A stretch of DNA of 64,000 nt from Streptomyces morookaense (GCF_013030945.1 NZ_JABBXF010000065.1:1-64000), one strand, 5' to 3'. Shown: positions 24,134-33,195, counted from the stretch's first letter. Notes: generated from the letters alone by a model not told the origin. Numbers and translations are program-made.

Positions 24134-25525
24134 ATGAGCCGTTCCGCCCACCCCGCCGGCCCCCGCTACGCCGACGTCCTTCCGGAGGGCCACTACACGG
24201 CACCCCCGGCCGACCTCAACGCGCTCGACGCGCACGTGTGGTCCCGGACGGTCACCCGCGACGCGGACGGCGTCATCACCGTCGGCGGCCTCAAGGCCAC
24301 CGCGCTCGCCGAGGAGTTCGGCACCCCGGCCTACTTCCTCGACGAGGAGGACTTCCGCGCCCGCTGCCGCGCCTGGCGCGACGCCTTCGGCACGGAGGCC
24401 GACGTCTTCTACGCCGGCAAGGCCTTCCTCTCCCGCGCGATCGTGCGCTGGATCCACGAGGAGGACCTCAACCTCGACGTCTGCTCCAGCGGCGAACTGC
24501 TCACCGCCCTCGACGCCGGGATGCCCGCCGAGCGCATCGCCCTGCACGGCAACAACAAGTCGACCGAGGAGATCACCCGCGCCGTCGAGGCCGGCGTCGG
24601 GCGGATCGTGGTCGACTCCTTCCAGGAGATCGCGCGCGTCGCGCACATCGCCGAGCGGCTCGGCAAGCGCCAGCGCGTGCTGATCCGGGTGACGGTCGGC
24701 GTCGAGGCGCACACGCACGAGTTCATCGCCACCGCACACGAGGACCAGAAGTTCGGTCTCGCCCTGGGCGGCGGGCAGGCCGCCGAGGCCGTGCGCCGGG
24801 CGCTCAAGCTCGACGGGCTGGAACTGCTCGGCATCCACTCGCACATCGGCTCGCAGATCTTCGACACCTCCGGCTTCGAGGTCGCCGCCCACCGCGTCGT
24901 CGGCCTGCTGCGGCAGATCCGCGACGAACACGGCGTCGAGCTGCCCGAGATCGACCTCGGCGGCGGCCTCGGCATCGCCTACACCTCCGAGGACGACCCG
25001 CGCGAGCCGTACGAGATCGCCACCGCGCTGCGCGAGATCGTCACCCGCGAGTGCCGCGCCGCCGGGCTCACCGTGCCGCGGCTGTCCGTCGAGCCCGGCC
25101 GCGCGATCGTCGGCCCGACGGCCTTCACGCTGTACGAGGTCGGCACGGTCAAGGAGCTGCCGGGCCTGCGCACCTACGTCAGCGTGGACGGCGGCATGTC
25201 CGACAACATCCGCACCGCGCTCTACGACGCCGAGTACAGCGTGGCGCTGGCGTCCCGCGCCTCCACCGCCGAGCCGATGCTCGCGCGCGTGGTCGGCAAG
25301 CACTGCGAGTCCGGCGACATCGTCGTGCGCGACGCCTTCCTGCCCGCCGACACCGCCCCCGGCGACCTGCTTGCCGTCCCGGCCACCGGCGCGTACTGCC
25401 GCTCGATGGCGAGCAACTACAACCACGCGCTGCGCCCGCCGGTGGTCGCGGTGAAGGACGGCACGGCGCGGGTGATCGTCCGGCGCGAGACGGAAGAGGA
25501 CCTTCTGCGTCTCGATGTCGGCTGA
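24134..25525 (+). CDS. lysA: Diaminopimelate decarboxylase
   Basis: This is a 463-aa fold-III PLP enzyme that decarboxylates meso-diaminopimelate to L-lysine, the last step of lysine synthesis. The PLP lysine is Lys96 in VFYAGKAFLS. Other marks are ELLGIHSHIGSQIFD, the phosphate-binding DLGGGLGIAYTSED, the substrate-binding VEPGRAIVGP and the partner-subunit Cys in KHCESGDIVV. It is an active-site dimer in the cytoplasm. ATG 24134 lies 13 nt after nrtL. A GC-rich hairpin separates it from hom, suggesting partial termination or attenuation between the lysine and threonine genes. Confidence 0.97.
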   Translation: MSRSAHPAGPRYADVLPEGHYTAPPADLNALDAHVWSRTVTRDADGVITVGGLKATALAEEFGTPAYFLDEEDFRARCRAWRDAFGTEADVFYAGKAFLSRAIVRWIHEEDLNLDVCSSGELLTALDAGMPAERIALHGNNKSTEEITRAVEAGVGRIVVDSFQEIARVAHIAERLGKRQRVLIRVTVGVEAHTHEFIATAHEDQKFGLALGGGQAAEAVRRALKLDGLELLGIHSHIGSQIFDTSGFEVAAHRVVGLLRQIRDEHGVELPEIDLGGGLGIAYTSEDDPREPYEIATALREIVTRECRAAGLTVPRLSVEPGRAIVGPTAFTLYEVGTVKELPGLRTYVSVDGGMSDNIRTALYDAEYSVALASRASTAEPMLARVVGKHCESGDIVVRDAFLPADTAPGDLLAVPATGAYCRSMASNYNHALRPPVVAVKDGTARVIVRRETEEDLLRLDVG

Positions 25526-25548
25526 GGCCGCAAGAGATCTCGAATAGT

Positions 25549-25573
25549 GGACGGGGTCCGAAAAGCCCCGTCC
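25549..25573 (+). terminator. lysA-hom intergenic hairpin
   Basis: GGACGGGG (25549-25556) pairs perfectly with CCCCGTCC (25566-25573) around a 9-nt loop, 24 nt after the lysA stop. With no U-tract, it may be a partial terminator or an RNA stability element. Confidence 0.6.
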
Positions 25574-25620
25574 AGTGAGTGAGACTGGTGCTACCGATGA
25601 AGAGCGAGAAACGAGGTCGG

Positions 25621-26913
25621 ATGATGCGTACGCGTCCGCTGAAAGTGGCGCTGCTGGGCTGTGGAGTGGTCGGCTCAGAGGTGGCGCGCATCATGACGAC
25701 GCACGCGGACGACCTCGCCGCCCGTGTCGGTGCACCGGTCGAGCTGGCCGGCATCGCCGTGCGCCGCCCGGACCGGGTCCGGGCGGGGGTCCCGGCGGAG
25801 CTCGTCACCACCGACGCCACGGCGCTCGTCAAACGCGGGGACATCGACGTGGTCGTCGAGGTCATCGGCGGCATCGAGCCCGCCCGCACGCTGATCACCA
25901 CGGCTTTCGAGCACGGTGCGAGCGTCGTCTCCGCCAACAAGGCCCTGCTCGCCCAGGGCGGCGCGGAACTTCACGCGGCCGCCGAGACGCACGGCACCGA
26001 CCTCTACTACGAGGCCGCCGTGGCCGGCGCCATCCCGCTGATCCGCCCGCTGCGCGAGTCCCTCGCGGGCGACAAGGTCAACCGGGTGCTGGGCATCGTG
26101 AACGGCACCACCAACTTCATCCTCGACAAGATGGACACGAGCGGTGCCGGTTACTCCGAGGCGCTCGACGAGGCCACCGCCCTCGGCTACGCCGAGGCGG
26201 ACCCGACCGCCGACGTCGAGGGCTTCGACGCCGCCGCCAAGGCCGCGATCCTGGCCGGCATCGCCTTCCACACCCGCGTCCGCCTCGACGACGTCCACCG
26301 CGAGGGCATGACGGAGGTCACGTCCGCGGACTTCGCGTCCGCGAAGCAGATGGGCTGCACCATCAAGCTGCTCGCCATCTGCGAGCGCGCCGAGGACGGG
26401 AAGTCGGTCACCGCCCGCGTGCACCCGGCGATGATCCCGCTCAGCCACCCGCTCGCCTCCGTCCGCGAGGCGTACAACGCGGTGTTCGTCGAGGCCGAGG
26501 CGGCCGGCCAGCTGATGTTCTACGGGCCCGGCGCGGGCGGTTCGCCGACCGCCTCCGCGGTCCTCGGCGACCTCGTCGCCGTCTGCCGCAACAAGGTCGC
26601 CGAGACCACCGGACCCGGCGAGTCCGCCTACACCCGGCTGCCCGTGAGCCCCATGGGCGAGGTCGTCACGCGCTACCACATCAGCCTCGACGTGGCCGAC
26701 AAGCCCGGTGTCCTGGCCCAGGTCGCCACCGTCTTCGCCGAGCACGGCGTGTCCATCGACACGGTCCGCCAGCAGGGCAAGGACGGCGAGGCGTCCCTCG
26801 TCGTGGTCACCCACCGCGCCGCCGACGCCGCCCTGCAGGCGACCGTCGGGGCGCTGCGCAAGCTGGACACGGTCCGCGGCGTCGCGAGCATCATGCGGGT
26901 TGAAGGGGAGTAA
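25621..26913 (+). CDS. hom: Homoserine dehydrogenase
   Basis: This is a 430-aa NAD(P)-dependent enzyme that reduces aspartate semialdehyde to homoserine, the branch to threonine and methionine. The Rossmann motif is VALLGCGVVGSEV (about residues 9-21). Substrate and catalytic segments include VSANKALLAQ, VNGTTNFILDKM and ADPTADVEGFDAAAKAAIL. A C-terminal ACT domain (from about 350, HISLDVADKPGVLAQVA) indicates allosteric control by an amino acid, usually threonine. I choose ATG 25621 (MMRTRPL) behind GAGGTCGG; an ATG at 25597 lacks a ribosome binding site. thrC follows after 8 nt. Confidence 0.96.
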   Translation: MMRTRPLKVALLGCGVVGSEVARIMTTHADDLAARVGAPVELAGIAVRRPDRVRAGVPAELVTTDATALVKRGDIDVVVEVIGGIEPARTLITTAFEHGASVVSANKALLAQGGAELHAAAETHGTDLYYEAAVAGAIPLIRPLRESLAGDKVNRVLGIVNGTTNFILDKMDTSGAGYSEALDEATALGYAEADPTADVEGFDAAAKAAILAGIAFHTRVRLDDVHREGMTEVTSADFASAKQMGCTIKLLAICERAEDGKSVTARVHPAMIPLSHPLASVREAYNAVFVEAEAAGQLMFYGPGAGGSPTASAVLGDLVAVCRNKVAETTGPGESAYTRLPVSPMGEVVTRYHISLDVADKPGVLAQVATVFAEHGVSIDTVRQQGKDGEASLVVVTHRAADAALQATVGALRKLDTVRGVASIMRVEGE

Positions 26914-26921
26914 CGAGAGCA

Positions 26922-28013
26922 ATGTCCGGTAACAGCAACTCCCGCGGTTCCGCGGGCACTCACCAGTGGCGCGGCATCATCGAGGAGTACCGCGACCGGC
27001 TTCCGGTCACGGACAGCACTCCGGTGGTGACGCTGCGCGAGGGCGGTACGCCGCTCGTCCCGGCGCAGGTCCTCTCCGAGCGCACCGGCTGCGAGGTCCA
27101 CCTCAAGGTCGAGGGCGCCAACCCCACCGGCTCCTTCAAGGACCGCGGCATGACGATGGCCATCACGCGGGCCAAGGAGGAGGGCGCGCAGGCCGTCATC
27201 TGCGCCTCCACCGGCAACACCTCGGCGTCCGCGGCCGCTTACGCGGTGCGTGCCGGCATGGTGTGCGCCGTGCTGGTCCCGCAGGGCAAGATCGCGCTCG
27301 GCAAGATGGGCCAGGCGCTGGTGCACGGCGCCCGCATCCTCCAGGTCGACGGCAACTTCGACGACTGCCTGACGCTGGCCCGTTCGCTCTCCGACAACTA
27401 CCCGGTGGCGCTGGTCAACTCGGTCAACCCGGTGCGCATCGAGGGCCAGAAGACCGCGGCCTTCGAGATCGTCGACGCGCTCGGCGACGCGCCCGACATC
27501 CATGTCCTCCCGGTGGGCAACGCGGGCAACATCACCGCCTATTGGAAGGGTTACCGCGAGTACGCCGCCGACGCGGTGTCCACGCACAACCCGCGGATGT
27601 GGGGATTCCAGGCCTCCGGTTCGGCGCCGATCGTGCGCGGCGAGCCGGTGAAGGACCCGCACACCATCGCCACCGCCATCCGCATCGGCAACCCGGCCTC
27701 CTGGCAGTTCGCCGAGCAGGCGCGCGACGAATCCGGCGGCCTCATCGACGAGGTGACCGACCGCCAGATCCTCGCCGCCTACCGCCTGTTGGCCTCCCAG
27801 GAGGGCGTCTTCGTCGAGCCGGCCTCGGCCGCGAGCGTGGCCGGCCTCCTCAAGGCGGCCGAACTGGGCCTGGTCGACCCGGGCCAGCGCATCGTCTGCA
27901 CGGTCACGGGCAACGGCCTGAAGGACCCGGACTGGGCGGTCGCGGGTGCCCCGCAGCCGGTCACCGTTCCGGTGGACGCCAACGCTGCTGCGCAGCAGCT
28001 CGGGTTGGGGTAG
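26922..28013 (+). CDS. thrC: Threonine synthase
   Basis: This is a 363-aa fold-II PLP enzyme converting O-phosphohomoserine to L-threonine. The PLP lysine is Lys73 in NPTGSFKDRGM. ICASTGNTSASAAAYA is the substrate-phosphate region, and LPVGNAGNITAYWKGY is the glycine/asparagine loop that binds the cofactor phosphate. It is the short, plant/actinobacterial type without the long N-terminal extension. The ATG at 26922 lies 8 nt after hom, so hom-thrC is one operon. A strong hairpin and a repeat element separate it from thrB. Confidence 0.97.
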   Translation: MSGNSNSRGSAGTHQWRGIIEEYRDRLPVTDSTPVVTLREGGTPLVPAQVLSERTGCEVHLKVEGANPTGSFKDRGMTMAITRAKEEGAQAVICASTGNTSASAAAYAVRAGMVCAVLVPQGKIALGKMGQALVHGARILQVDGNFDDCLTLARSLSDNYPVALVNSVNPVRIEGQKTAAFEIVDALGDAPDIHVLPVGNAGNITAYWKGYREYAADAVSTHNPRMWGFQASGSAPIVRGEPVKDPHTIATAIRIGNPASWQFAEQARDESGGLIDEVTDRQILAAYRLLASQEGVFVEPASAASVAGLLKAAELGLVDPGQRIVCTVTGNGLKDPDWAVAGAPQPVTVPVDANAAAQQLGLG

Positions 28014-28022
28014 GGGTTTCCT

Positions 28023-28043
28023 CCCGGGGGCTCCGCCCCCGGG
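28023..28043 (+). terminator. Hairpin after thrC
   Basis: CCCGGGGGC (28023-28031) pairs perfectly with GCCCCCGGG (28035-28043) around a TCC loop, followed by TTCC, 9 nt past the thrC stop. It suggests that thrB has its own promoter. Confidence 0.8.
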
Positions 28044-28058
28044 TTCCTGGTCCTTCGG

Positions 28059-28110
28059 CTGCGGGCTGTCCGTGGCCGGTCGCGCAGTTCCCCGCGCCCC
28101 TTCGGGGCGC
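28059..28110 (+). repeat. Two-hairpin 3'-end element, copy 5
   Basis: CTGCGGGCTGTCCGTGGCC, then GGTCGCGCAGTTCCCC, then GCGCCCC-TTC-GGGGCGC. It is the cleanest single copy and lies 15 nt past the thrC terminator hairpin. Confidence 0.85.
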
Positions 28111-28335
28111 GGCACCACCCGGAATCGGGGGCAACGCCCTCAAACCGGGCGCGCCGCAGGCGAAACGCATCGTGCGCCTCCCGTGCGCCCTATGTCGCCA
28201 CAGAACCTTCCTTCGATAGGCTGTGCTCACTCCGCCCCGTCGCAGACCGCTGCCGCCCCCACGCGGCATCGCCGTCGCGGCCCTTGCGGTAGTCGCACGC
28301 CCTGCCAAGGCCACACCAAGGAGAGTCATCGAGCG
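28111..28335 (+). other. thrB leader/promoter region
   Basis: Together with the thrC terminator and the repeat copy, this completes the 322-nt gap between thrC and thrB. I see no confident -35/-10 pair and no small ORF. AAGGAGAG at 28317-28324 is the thrB ribosome binding site. Confidence 0.5.
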
Positions 28336-29250
28336 ATGGCCGGTCCCGCCTTCCGCGCCGCCGCCGTCCGAGTGCGCACCCCCGCCACCAGCGCAAACCT
28401 CGGTCCCGGCTTCGACGCCCTCGGCCTGTCCCTGGGTCTCTACGACGATGTCGTGGTCCGGGTGGCGGAATCCGGGCTGCACATCGACATCGCCGGAGAG
28501 GGTGCCGAGTCCCTCCCGCGCGACGAGAGTCATCTGCTCGTCCGGTCCCTGCGCACCACCTTCGACCTGCTGGGCGGCCAGCCCCGCGGCCTGGAGGTCG
28601 TCTGTGCCAACAGGATTCCGCACGGGCGGGGCCTGGGTTCCTCCTCGGCGGCGATCTGCGCGGGCATCGTGGCCGCCCGCGCGGTGACCATAGGCGGCGA
28701 CGCCCGGCTCGACGACGCGGCGATGCTGGAGCTGGCCACCGAGATCGAGGGTCATCCGGACAATGTCGCGGCCTGTCTGCTGGGCGGATTCACGCTGGCC
28801 TGGATGGAGTCGGGAGTGGCCCGTGCCGTGCGGATGGACCCTGCGGATTCCATCGTTCCGGTGGTCTTCGTGCCGGCGAACCCGGTGCTGACCGAAACCG
28901 CACGGGGGCTGCTGCCGCGCACCGTCCCCCATGTGGACGCGGCGGCCAACGCGGGCCGCGCCGCACTGCTCGTCGAGGCCCTGACCAGGCGTCCCGAGCT
29001 GCTGTTGCCGGCCACCGAGGACAGGCTGCACCAGGAATACCGCACTCCGGCCATGCCGGAGAGCGTCGCCCTGGTCAATCGACTGCGTGCGGACGGGGTC
29101 GCCGCGGTCATCTCCGGTGCGGGCCCCACGGTGCTCGCACTGGTCGAGAACGGTGCGGCCGACAAGGTCGCACGGCTGGCGGGCGAGGGGTGGGCGGCCA
29201 ATCGGCTGTCCCTCGACGCCGGGGGGACGAGCGTGCTGCCGCTCGCTTGA
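28336..29250 (+). CDS. thrB: Homoserine kinase
   Basis: This is a 304-aa GHMP-family kinase that phosphorylates homoserine for threonine synthase. The N-terminal motif is RTPATSANLGPGFDALGLSL (about residues 14-33). The ATP-binding loop is IPHGRGLGSSSAAICAG, and motif 3 is AVISGAGPTVLAL near residue 258. The length is normal for the family. ATG 28336 is preceded by AAGGAGAG. It follows hom-thrC on the same strand but is separated by a terminator and a palindromic element, so it is likely transcribed at least partly on its own. Confidence 0.96.
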   Translation: MAGPAFRAAAVRVRTPATSANLGPGFDALGLSLGLYDDVVVRVAESGLHIDIAGEGAESLPRDESHLLVRSLRTTFDLLGGQPRGLEVVCANRIPHGRGLGSSSAAICAGIVAARAVTIGGDARLDDAAMLELATEIEGHPDNVAACLLGGFTLAWMESGVARAVRMDPADSIVPVVFVPANPVLTETARGLLPRTVPHVDAAANAGRAALLVEALTRRPELLLPATEDRLHQEYRTPAMPESVALVNRLRADGVAAVISGAGPTVLALVENGAADKVARLAGEGWAANRLSLDAGGTSVLPLA

Positions 29251-29663
29251 CCTGTGCGTTCCGGGGAGGGGCCCCGGGGCCACGAAAAACGCGGTTGCCG
29301 GTCTTGGAGAGGGGGAATGTTTGTGGGATCCGGTAGTGTTAACCTCAAGTCTGCACCCGAAGTCGCATCGGCTCGGTGCTCTGTGTCCCGATCAGGGACC
29401 GCTTTTCTTCCGGGAGCCTCCCAAACTGCCTGAGCAGCCTGCCTGAGCAGATTCGAGCACGCTCCGGAATCGGCGTGGGCGACGTGAGTGAAGTAGTCGT
29501 CTTGTCTTCACTGATTTCTTCACGCCGGAACCAATGAACTGATTCTTCCGCCGTACCGGCGGACCACCGCCCCGGCCGGTCCGCACATCAGGACCGCAGC
29601 CGGACAGCACAACCGGTCGCCGAGCCAGACAGGCCGACGCCCGCTCCAGGGAAGGACCCCTTC
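29251..29663 (+). promoter_or_regulatory. Long leader region of rho
   Basis: This is a 413-nt gene-free stretch before the rho GTG. TAGTGT at 29334-29339 is a possible -10 box, but no -35 at normal spacing is convincing. If transcription begins there, the 5' UTR would be about 315 nt. The tandem repeat CTGAGCAGCCTGCCTGAGCAG (29429-29449) and a pyrimidine-rich segment follow. Rho genes elsewhere are autoregulated in their leaders, so this region may hold such control. No ORF with good features was found. Confidence 0.5.
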
Positions 29664-31628
29664 GTGAGCGACACCACCGATCTGATGGGCGTGAATGCCT
29701 CCGCGCCCGCCACGGACGCTCCCGCTGCGTCCGCCACCGGTGCCACCACCGCCCCCAGGCGGCGCCGCTCGGGCACGGGCCTCGACGCCATGGTCCTGGC
29801 CGAGCTCCAGCAGCTCGCCTCCAGCCTCGGCATCAAGGGCACCGCGCGGATGCGCAAAGGCCAGCTGATCGAGGTCATCAAGGAGAAGCAGGCCGGCGGC
29901 AGTGCCGCGGCGCCCGCCAAGACCGAGGCCGACGCAGCAGCCGAGAAGCCCAAGCGCCGTACGACCTCCCGCGCCCGTACCGGTGACGCGGAGAAGGCCG
30001 CCGAGAAGGCCGCTGCCCAGCAGCAGATCGAGATCCCGGGCCAGCCCGGCGGGGACGAGGCCCCGGCCGGCGAGCGCCGCCGTCGGCGTGCCACCGCGCC
30101 CGCCGGCAGCCCCGAGCAGGCCGAGCAGGCCGCCGGCGGCGAGGACCGCGCCGAGGCCAAGGAGGCCAAGGCCGAGGCGGCGCTGGACAGCGCCGAGGGC
30201 AAGGCCGCCAAGGGCGGCGAGCGCCAGGAGCGCGGCGAGCGCGCCGAGCGCGGCCAGAAGGGCGAGCGCCGGGAGCGCGGCCAGCGCGACCGCGACCGCC
30301 GCGGCAACCGCGACGGCGAGGCCGGCCAGCAGGGCGGCCAGGGCCGTCAGCAGCGGGACAACCGCCCGCAGCAGGAGGACGACGACTTCGAGGGCGGCCG
30401 CCGTGGCCGTCGCGGCCGCTACCGCGACCGCCGTGGCCGCCGTGGCCGCGAGGACTTCGGCAACGAGCCGCAGGTCTCTGAGGACGACGTCCTGATCCCG
30501 GTCGCGGGCATCCTCGACATCCTCGACAACTACGCCTTCATCCGCACCTCCGGCTACCTGCCGGGCCCGAACGACGTCTACGTCTCCCTGGCCCAGGTCC
30601 GCAAGAACGGCCTGCGCAAGGGCGACCACGTCACCGGTGCGGTCCGCCAGCCCAAGGACGGCGAGCGGCGCGAGAAGTTCAACGCCCTCGTCCGCCTGGA
30701 CTCGGTGAACGGCATGGCGCCCGAAACCGGCCGCGGCCGCCCCGAGTTCGGCAAGCTCACCCCCCTCTACCCGCAGGACCGTATGCGGCTGGAGACGGAC
30801 CCGGGCGTGCTGACGACCCGCATCATCGACCTGGTCGCGCCCATCGGCAAGGGCCAGCGCGGTCTGATCGTGGCCCCGCCGAAGACCGGCAAGACCATGA
30901 TCATGCAGGCCATCGCCAACGCGATCACCACCAACAACCCCGAGTGCCACCTGATGGTCGTCCTGGTCGACGAGCGTCCGGAAGAGGTCACCGACATGCA
31001 GCGGTCGGTCAAGGGCGAGGTCATCTCCTCGACCTTCGACCGCCCGGCCGAGGACCACACCACCGTCGCCGAGCTGGCCATCGAGCGCGCCAAGCGTCTT
31101 GTGGAGCTGGGTCACGACGTGGTCGTCCTGCTGGACTCGATCACCCGTCTGGGCCGTGCCTACAACCTGGCCGCCCCGGCCTCGGGCCGCATCCTGTCCG
31201 GTGGTGTCGACTCGACCGCGCTCTACCCGCCGAAGAAGTTCTTCGGTGCCGCGCGCAACATCGAGGACGGCGGCTCGCTGACCATCCTGGCCACCGCGCT
31301 GGTCGAGACCGGCTCGCGGATGGACGAGGTGATCTTCGAGGAGTTCAAGGGCACCGGCAACATGGAGCTCAAGCTCGACCGGAAGCTCTCGGACAAGCGC
31401 ATCTTCCCCGCGGTGGACGTGGACGCCTCCAGCACCCGCAAGGAGGAGATCCTGCTGGGCGGCGAGGAGCTGTCCATCGTCTGGAAGCTCCGCCGGGTGC
31501 TGCACGCGCTCGACTCGCAGCAGGCCATCGAGCTGCTCCTCGACAAGATGAAGCAGACGAAGTCCAACGCGGAGTTCCTGATGCAGATCGCCAAGACCAC
31601 GCCCGCCCCGGGCAACGGCAACGACTGA
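29664..31628 (+). CDS. rho: Transcription termination factor Rho
   Basis: This is a 654-aa Rho, longer than the roughly 420-aa enterobacterial form. The N-terminal Rho_N helical domain (about residues 36-75, VLAELQQLASSLGIKGTARM) is followed by a disordered insert of about 190 residues. That insert is rich in Ala/Glu, then Arg/Gly (ERGQKGERRERGQRDRDRR). The RNA-binding cold-shock-like domain contains GILDILDNYAFIRTSGYLPG. The motor domain has Walker A APPKTGKT with Lys410, and VVLLDSITRLGRAYN. It is an RNA helicase hexamer that ends transcription. The GTG start follows GGGAAGGA. A 13-bp terminator lies after the gene. Confidence 0.98.
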   Translation: MSDTTDLMGVNASAPATDAPAASATGATTAPRRRRSGTGLDAMVLAELQQLASSLGIKGTARMRKGQLIEVIKEKQAGGSAAAPAKTEADAAAEKPKRRTTSRARTGDAEKAAEKAAAQQQIEIPGQPGGDEAPAGERRRRRATAPAGSPEQAEQAAGGEDRAEAKEAKAEAALDSAEGKAAKGGERQERGERAERGQKGERRERGQRDRDRRGNRDGEAGQQGGQGRQQRDNRPQQEDDDFEGGRRGRRGRYRDRRGRRGREDFGNEPQVSEDDVLIPVAGILDILDNYAFIRTSGYLPGPNDVYVSLAQVRKNGLRKGDHVTGAVRQPKDGERREKFNALVRLDSVNGMAPETGRGRPEFGKLTPLYPQDRMRLETDPGVLTTRIIDLVAPIGKGQRGLIVAPPKTGKTMIMQAIANAITTNNPECHLMVVLVDERPEEVTDMQRSVKGEVISSTFDRPAEDHTTVAELAIERAKRLVELGHDVVVLLDSITRLGRAYNLAAPASGRILSGGVDSTALYPPKKFFGAARNIEDGGSLTILATALVETGSRMDEVIFEEFKGTGNMELKLDRKLSDKRIFPAVDVDASSTRKEEILLGGEELSIVWKLRRVLHALDSQQAIELLLDKMKQTKSNAEFLMQIAKTTPAPGNGND

Positions 31629-31657
31629 TCCGCCGCGCAGGCACCGCAGCGCATTCC

Positions 31658-31687
31658 GGGCCCCCGCCACAGCCGTGGCGGGGGCCC
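31658..31687 (+). terminator. rho terminator
   Basis: A perfect 13-bp stem (31658-31670 with 31675-31687) with the tetraloop AGCC, 29 nt past the rho stop, followed by GGCCCCTTTG. Confidence 0.88.
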
Positions 31688-31931
31688 GGCCCCTTTGTGA
31701 TCTCCCTGTGACCTTTTGAGACATCCGCCACAGGCGCACCACTGGCAAACACGCGGTGGCAATCTCGCCAATCCGGCCGAAACCGCAGGTGACAGCGGTG
31801 CGCGCGGCCTGCGGAGCGGGGGAGCGGCCCCCGGTTTTCTAAGACGGTCCTCAGAACCCGTTGTGCAACCCTGTCGCAAGCTTCCCCGTCTGACTGGGGC
31901 AGCCGGACCAGCACGAAGGACTGAGGAGCGC
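31688..31931 (+). promoter_or_regulatory. Upstream region of the LCP-family gene
   Basis: With the rho terminator this fills the 303-nt gap. An imperfect inverted repeat, TTCTAAG-N6-CTCAGAA (31837-31856, 6 of 7 arm positions matching), lies about 75 nt before the start and may be a regulator site. A small CCCC..GGGG hairpin lies at about 31885-31900. No promoter can be assigned with confidence. Confidence 0.4.
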
Positions 31932-33050
31932 ATGGCCGACGAGAGCAGGAGCACGAGGGCGGAATCGGGCCGCCGCCGTGCCGGCGGGAAGCGCGGCCGG
32001 CGACGCAAGCCCCCGGAGCGCAAGAAGGGCTGGCGAATAGCCGGCTGGAGCGCCGTCGCCGTGCTGCTGGTGGGCGGCTCCGGACTGGGCTTCGCCTACT
32101 TCAAGCTCAACGGCAACATCAACGGCGTCGACATCAACGCCGCCCTCGGCAAGAACCGCCCGGCCAACATCGACAACGGCTCGCAGGACATCCTCGTCCT
32201 CGGCTCCGACTCCCGGGCCGGCGCCAACAGCGAGTACGGCCGGGACGAGGGCACCGCCCGCTCCGACACGGCGATGATCGTCCACATCTATGCGGGCCAC
32301 AAGCAGGCCAGCGTTGTCAGCATCCCGCGGGACCTGATGGTCCCCCGGCCCGCGTGCAAGGCCCCGAGCGGCAAGACCGTCCCGGCCACCCAGCGGGCGC
32401 AGTTCAACGAGGCCTACACGGTGGGCGGCGCGCCCTGCGCCGTCGCGACCGTCGAGGCCATGACGAACATCCGCATGGACCACTACATGGAGGTCGACTT
32501 CGCCGGCTTCCAGAAGCTGATCGACCAGCTCGGCGGCGTCGAGGTCACCACCACCAAGGCCATCCACGACAAGTACAGCCACCTCGACCTGGACGCGGGC
32601 ACCCACAAGCTCAACGGGGAGCAGTCCCTCGGCCTCGTCCGCACCCGGCACGGCGTCGGCGACGGCAGCGACCTGGGCCGGATCAAGGTCCAGCAGGCCT
32701 TCGTCAAGGCGCTGATCAAGCAGGTGAAGTCCATCGGCCTGTTCACCAGCCCCACCAAGCTGTACGGGATCGCCGACACCGCCACCAAGGCCCTGACCAC
32801 CGACTCCGAGCTGGCCTCCGTGGACAAGCTGCTGGGCTTCGCCGAGGGCCTCAAGGGCATCGGCGCCGACGACATGCACATGGTGACGCTGCCGGTGGGC
32901 ACCGACCCGCTCGACAGCAACCGGGTGGCCCCGATCAAGGCCGCCTCCCAGGAGGTCTGGGACGCGCTCCGGCAGGACAAGGAGATCCCCGAGTCCGCCC
33001 TCAAGGACGGCGCGGGCACGAAGACCGAGGCCGACAACGCGGTGAAGTAG
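31932..33050 (+). CDS. LytR-CpsA-Psr (LCP) family cell-wall glycopolymer ligase
   Basis: This is a 372-aa membrane-anchored protein. A basic cytoplasmic N-terminus (RRRAGGKRGRRRKPPERKKG, about residues 16-35) precedes one transmembrane helix (WSAVAVLLVGGSGLGFAYF). The extracytoplasmic LCP domain has ILVLGSDSRAG, RSDTAMIVHIYAG, ASVVSIPRDLMV, LIDQLGGVEV and SLGLVRTRH, with the Arg and Asp residues of the polyprenyl-pyrophosphate site. LCP enzymes transfer teichoic-acid-like or arabinogalactan-like polymers from lipid carriers to peptidoglycan. ATG 31932 follows GAGGAGCG. Its terminator overlaps the rpmE promoter. Confidence 0.95.
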   Translation: MADESRSTRAESGRRRAGGKRGRRRKPPERKKGWRIAGWSAVAVLLVGGSGLGFAYFKLNGNINGVDINAALGKNRPANIDNGSQDILVLGSDSRAGANSEYGRDEGTARSDTAMIVHIYAGHKQASVVSIPRDLMVPRPACKAPSGKTVPATQRAQFNEAYTVGGAPCAVATVEAMTNIRMDHYMEVDFAGFQKLIDQLGGVEVTTTKAIHDKYSHLDLDAGTHKLNGEQSLGLVRTRHGVGDGSDLGRIKVQQAFVKALIKQVKSIGLFTSPTKLYGIADTATKALTTDSELASVDKLLGFAEGLKGIGADDMHMVTLPVGTDPLDSNRVAPIKAASQEVWDALRQDKEIPESALKDGAGTKTEADNAVK

Positions 33051-33056
33051 CGGGCC

Positions 33057-33081
33057 GGGGCCCCGGGAATACCGGGGCCCC
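33057..33081 (+). terminator. Terminator of the LCP gene
   Basis: GGGGCCCCGG (33057-33066) pairs perfectly with CCGGGGCCCC (33072-33081) around a 5-nt loop, 7 nt past the stop. The stem shares bases with the -35 element of the rpmE promoter. Confidence 0.8.
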
Positions 33082-33091
33082 ACCCCCCGTT
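33066..33091 (+). promoter_or_regulatory. Sigma-R-type promoter of rpmE
   Basis: GGAAT at 33066-33070, exactly 18 nt, then GTT at 33089-33091 match the Streptomyces SigR consensus GGAAT-N18-GTT in full. rpmE is a known SigR (thiol-oxidative stress) target in S. coelicolor. The predicted transcript would start near 33098 with a leader of about 97 nt. Confidence 0.85.
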
Positions 33092-33195
33092 TTGGGGGAT
33101 GCGGCCAGTACTGGCAAACTGGTACGTCGGCCCCGGTTCACGTACGGCAATCCCGCCTCTACGACCCGGTGCCCTCCCGAACCTAGGAGAACCCC

